64,000 nt of DNA. Origin: Bombella apis. GTDB taxonomy: Bacteria > Pseudomonadota > Alphaproteobacteria > Acetobacterales > Acetobacteraceae. Positions 63,123 to 64,000 of the stretch are shown here, piece by piece (the first letter of the stretch is position 1; each line of letters starts with the position of its first letter). A model generated the notes under the pieces. The model was not told where the DNA came from. It saw only the letters and a program-made list of their open reading frames with translations, and made no database searches. The position numbers and the translations under genes are program-made. The stretch spans positions 246,072 to 310,071 of the forward strand of contig NZ_JAGJTM010000003.1 in the NCBI RefSeq assembly GCF_018221685.1. The letters are read 5' to 3'.

Positions 63123-64000
63123 ATGGGCAACACGGGCATCATCGACAATTTCCTCGGCATATTCACCTCCTACATCGACAGCGGTTTCGGGCTGCTCGGC
63201 GGCGAGGTCGCCTTCATCGCCACGACGCTGATCGTCATCGACGTGACGCTCGCCGCGCTCTTTTGGGCATGGGGCGCGGATGACGACATCATCGCGCGGC
63301 TGGTCAAGAAGACCCTGTTCGTGGGCGTCTTCGCCTACATCATCAGCAATTGGAACAACCTCGCCCGCATCGTCTTCGAGAGCTTCGCCGGCCTCGGCCT
63401 CATGGCGTCGGGCACCGGCTTTTCCGTCACCGATCTGATGCGGCCGGGCCGCGTCGCGCAGACCGGCCTCGACGCCGGCCGCCCGCTGCTCGATTCCATT
63501 TCCGACCTGATGGGCTGGATCGCCTTCTTCGAGAACTTCATCCAGATCGCGTGCCTGCTGTTCGCATGGGCGCTGGTGGTGCTGGCCTTCTTCATCCTCG
63601 CCATCCAGCTATTCGTCACCCTGATCGAGTTCAAATTGGTGACGCTAGCCGGCTTCGTGCTGATTCCGTTCGGCTTGTTCGGCAAGACCGCGTTCATGGC
63701 CGAAAAGGTGCTCGGCAACGTGGTGTCGTCCGGCATCAAGGTTCTGGTTCTCGCCGTCATCATCGGCATCGGCAGCACCTTGTTTTCGCAATTCACGGCC
63801 GGCTTGGGCGGCGCGACCCCGACCATCGACGACGCCATGGCGATTGTGCTCGCCGCGCTGTCGCTGCTCGGCCTCGGCATCTTCGGCCCCGGCATCGCCA
63901 ACGGCATCGTCTCTGGCGGGCCGCAGCTCGGCGCAGGCGCGGCAGTAGGCACGGGCCTCGCTGCCGGCGGCATGGTGCTTGCTGGCGGTGCGGCGGCTGG
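63123..64000 (+). CDS. trbL: Conjugal transfer protein TrbL (partial, runs off the window)
   Basis: The first 292 residues of a VirB6-type polytopic membrane protein, starting MGNTGIIDNFLGIFTSYIDS. Six or more hydrophobic helices are seen (AFIATTLIVIDVTLAALFWA; LFAWALVVLAFFILAIQLFV), and a Gly/Ala-rich stretch begins at the edge. It forms the inner-membrane channel. The 3' end and the rest of the trb operon are outside the window. Confidence 0.94.
   Translation, partial: MGNTGIIDNFLGIFTSYIDSGFGLLGGEVAFIATTLIVIDVTLAALFWAWGADDDIIARLVKKTLFVGVFAYIISNWNNLARIVFESFAGLGLMASGTGFSVTDLMRPGRVAQTGLDAGRPLLDSISDLMGWIAFFENFIQIACLLFAWALVVLAFFILAIQLFVTLIEFKLVTLAGFVLIPFGLFGKTAFMAEKVLGNVVSSGIKVLVLAVIIGIGSTLFSQFTAGLGGATPTIDDAMAIVLAALSLLGLGIFGPGIANGIVSGGPQLGAGAAVGTGLAAGGMVLAGGAAA

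Overview
This window looks like the chromosome of an acetic acid bacterium (Acetobacteraceae, Alphaproteobacteria) carrying part of an integrative and conjugative element (ICE). The first ~35.8 kb are moderately GC-rich core genes in alphaproteobacterial arrangements: a suf iron-sulfur operon led by an Rrf2 regulator, the yceD/DUF177-rpmF-plsX-fabH-ihfA-merR cluster with divergent bamE, lrp next to trxB, and a MucR/Ros regulator. Genus cannot be fixed from sequence alone.

Backbone layout: sufD(start)-sufC-sufB-regulator, DUF445, a divergent PEP carboxylase, a CLC-F fluoride antiporter under a fluoride riboswitch, EF-G, rpmB, an Atm1-like ABC exporter, a NUDIX protein, an AI-2E family permease, tRNA-Pro(GGG), the fatty-acid/IHF cluster, bamE, marR, rpsU, an ArnT-like glycosyltransferase, lrp, trxB, a LysR regulator, an IHF-beta/HU protein, mucR, a FUSC permease, a GT4 glycosyltransferase, an FAH-family hydrolase, a flagellin and rmuC.

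From about 35.9 kb the sequence changes to mobile DNA. An AT-richer defence segment (36.2-42.2 kb) holds an OLD-like ATPase/TOPRIM gene followed by a DUF2026-like gene. These converge on two overlapping reverse-transcriptase genes that match the two subunits of type 3 defence-associated RT systems (DRT3). Just downstream of the second RT gene is a foldable spacer whose RT-sense strand carries an unpaired alternating CACACACA tract, a strong candidate for the DRT3 template RNA. The first RT gene appears split by a one-base frameshift.

The GC-rich ICE backbone follows: ardA, an fseA-like pair of overlapping frames with a likely +1 programmed frameshift, a DUF2285 (QseM-like) gene, an rdfS-like HTH gene, repA with iteron-like repeats inside its 3' end, DUF2840, traF-type S26 peptidase, DUF736, lytic transglycosylase and an RlxS-type relaxase. 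A tetracycline-resistance cassette (tetR-tet(G)-lysR, then grpB-like and GNAT genes) sits between the relaxase and traG. The conjugation operon traG-copG-trbB-C-D-E-J-K-L runs off the right edge inside trbL.

Working together, the repA/iteron, fseA/rdfS/QseM, relaxase/traG and trb modules would excise, replicate and transfer the element. ardA counters host restriction, the OLD and DRT3 modules would protect against phage, and tet(G) gives tetracycline efflux. No integrase and neither attachment site could be identified in the window.
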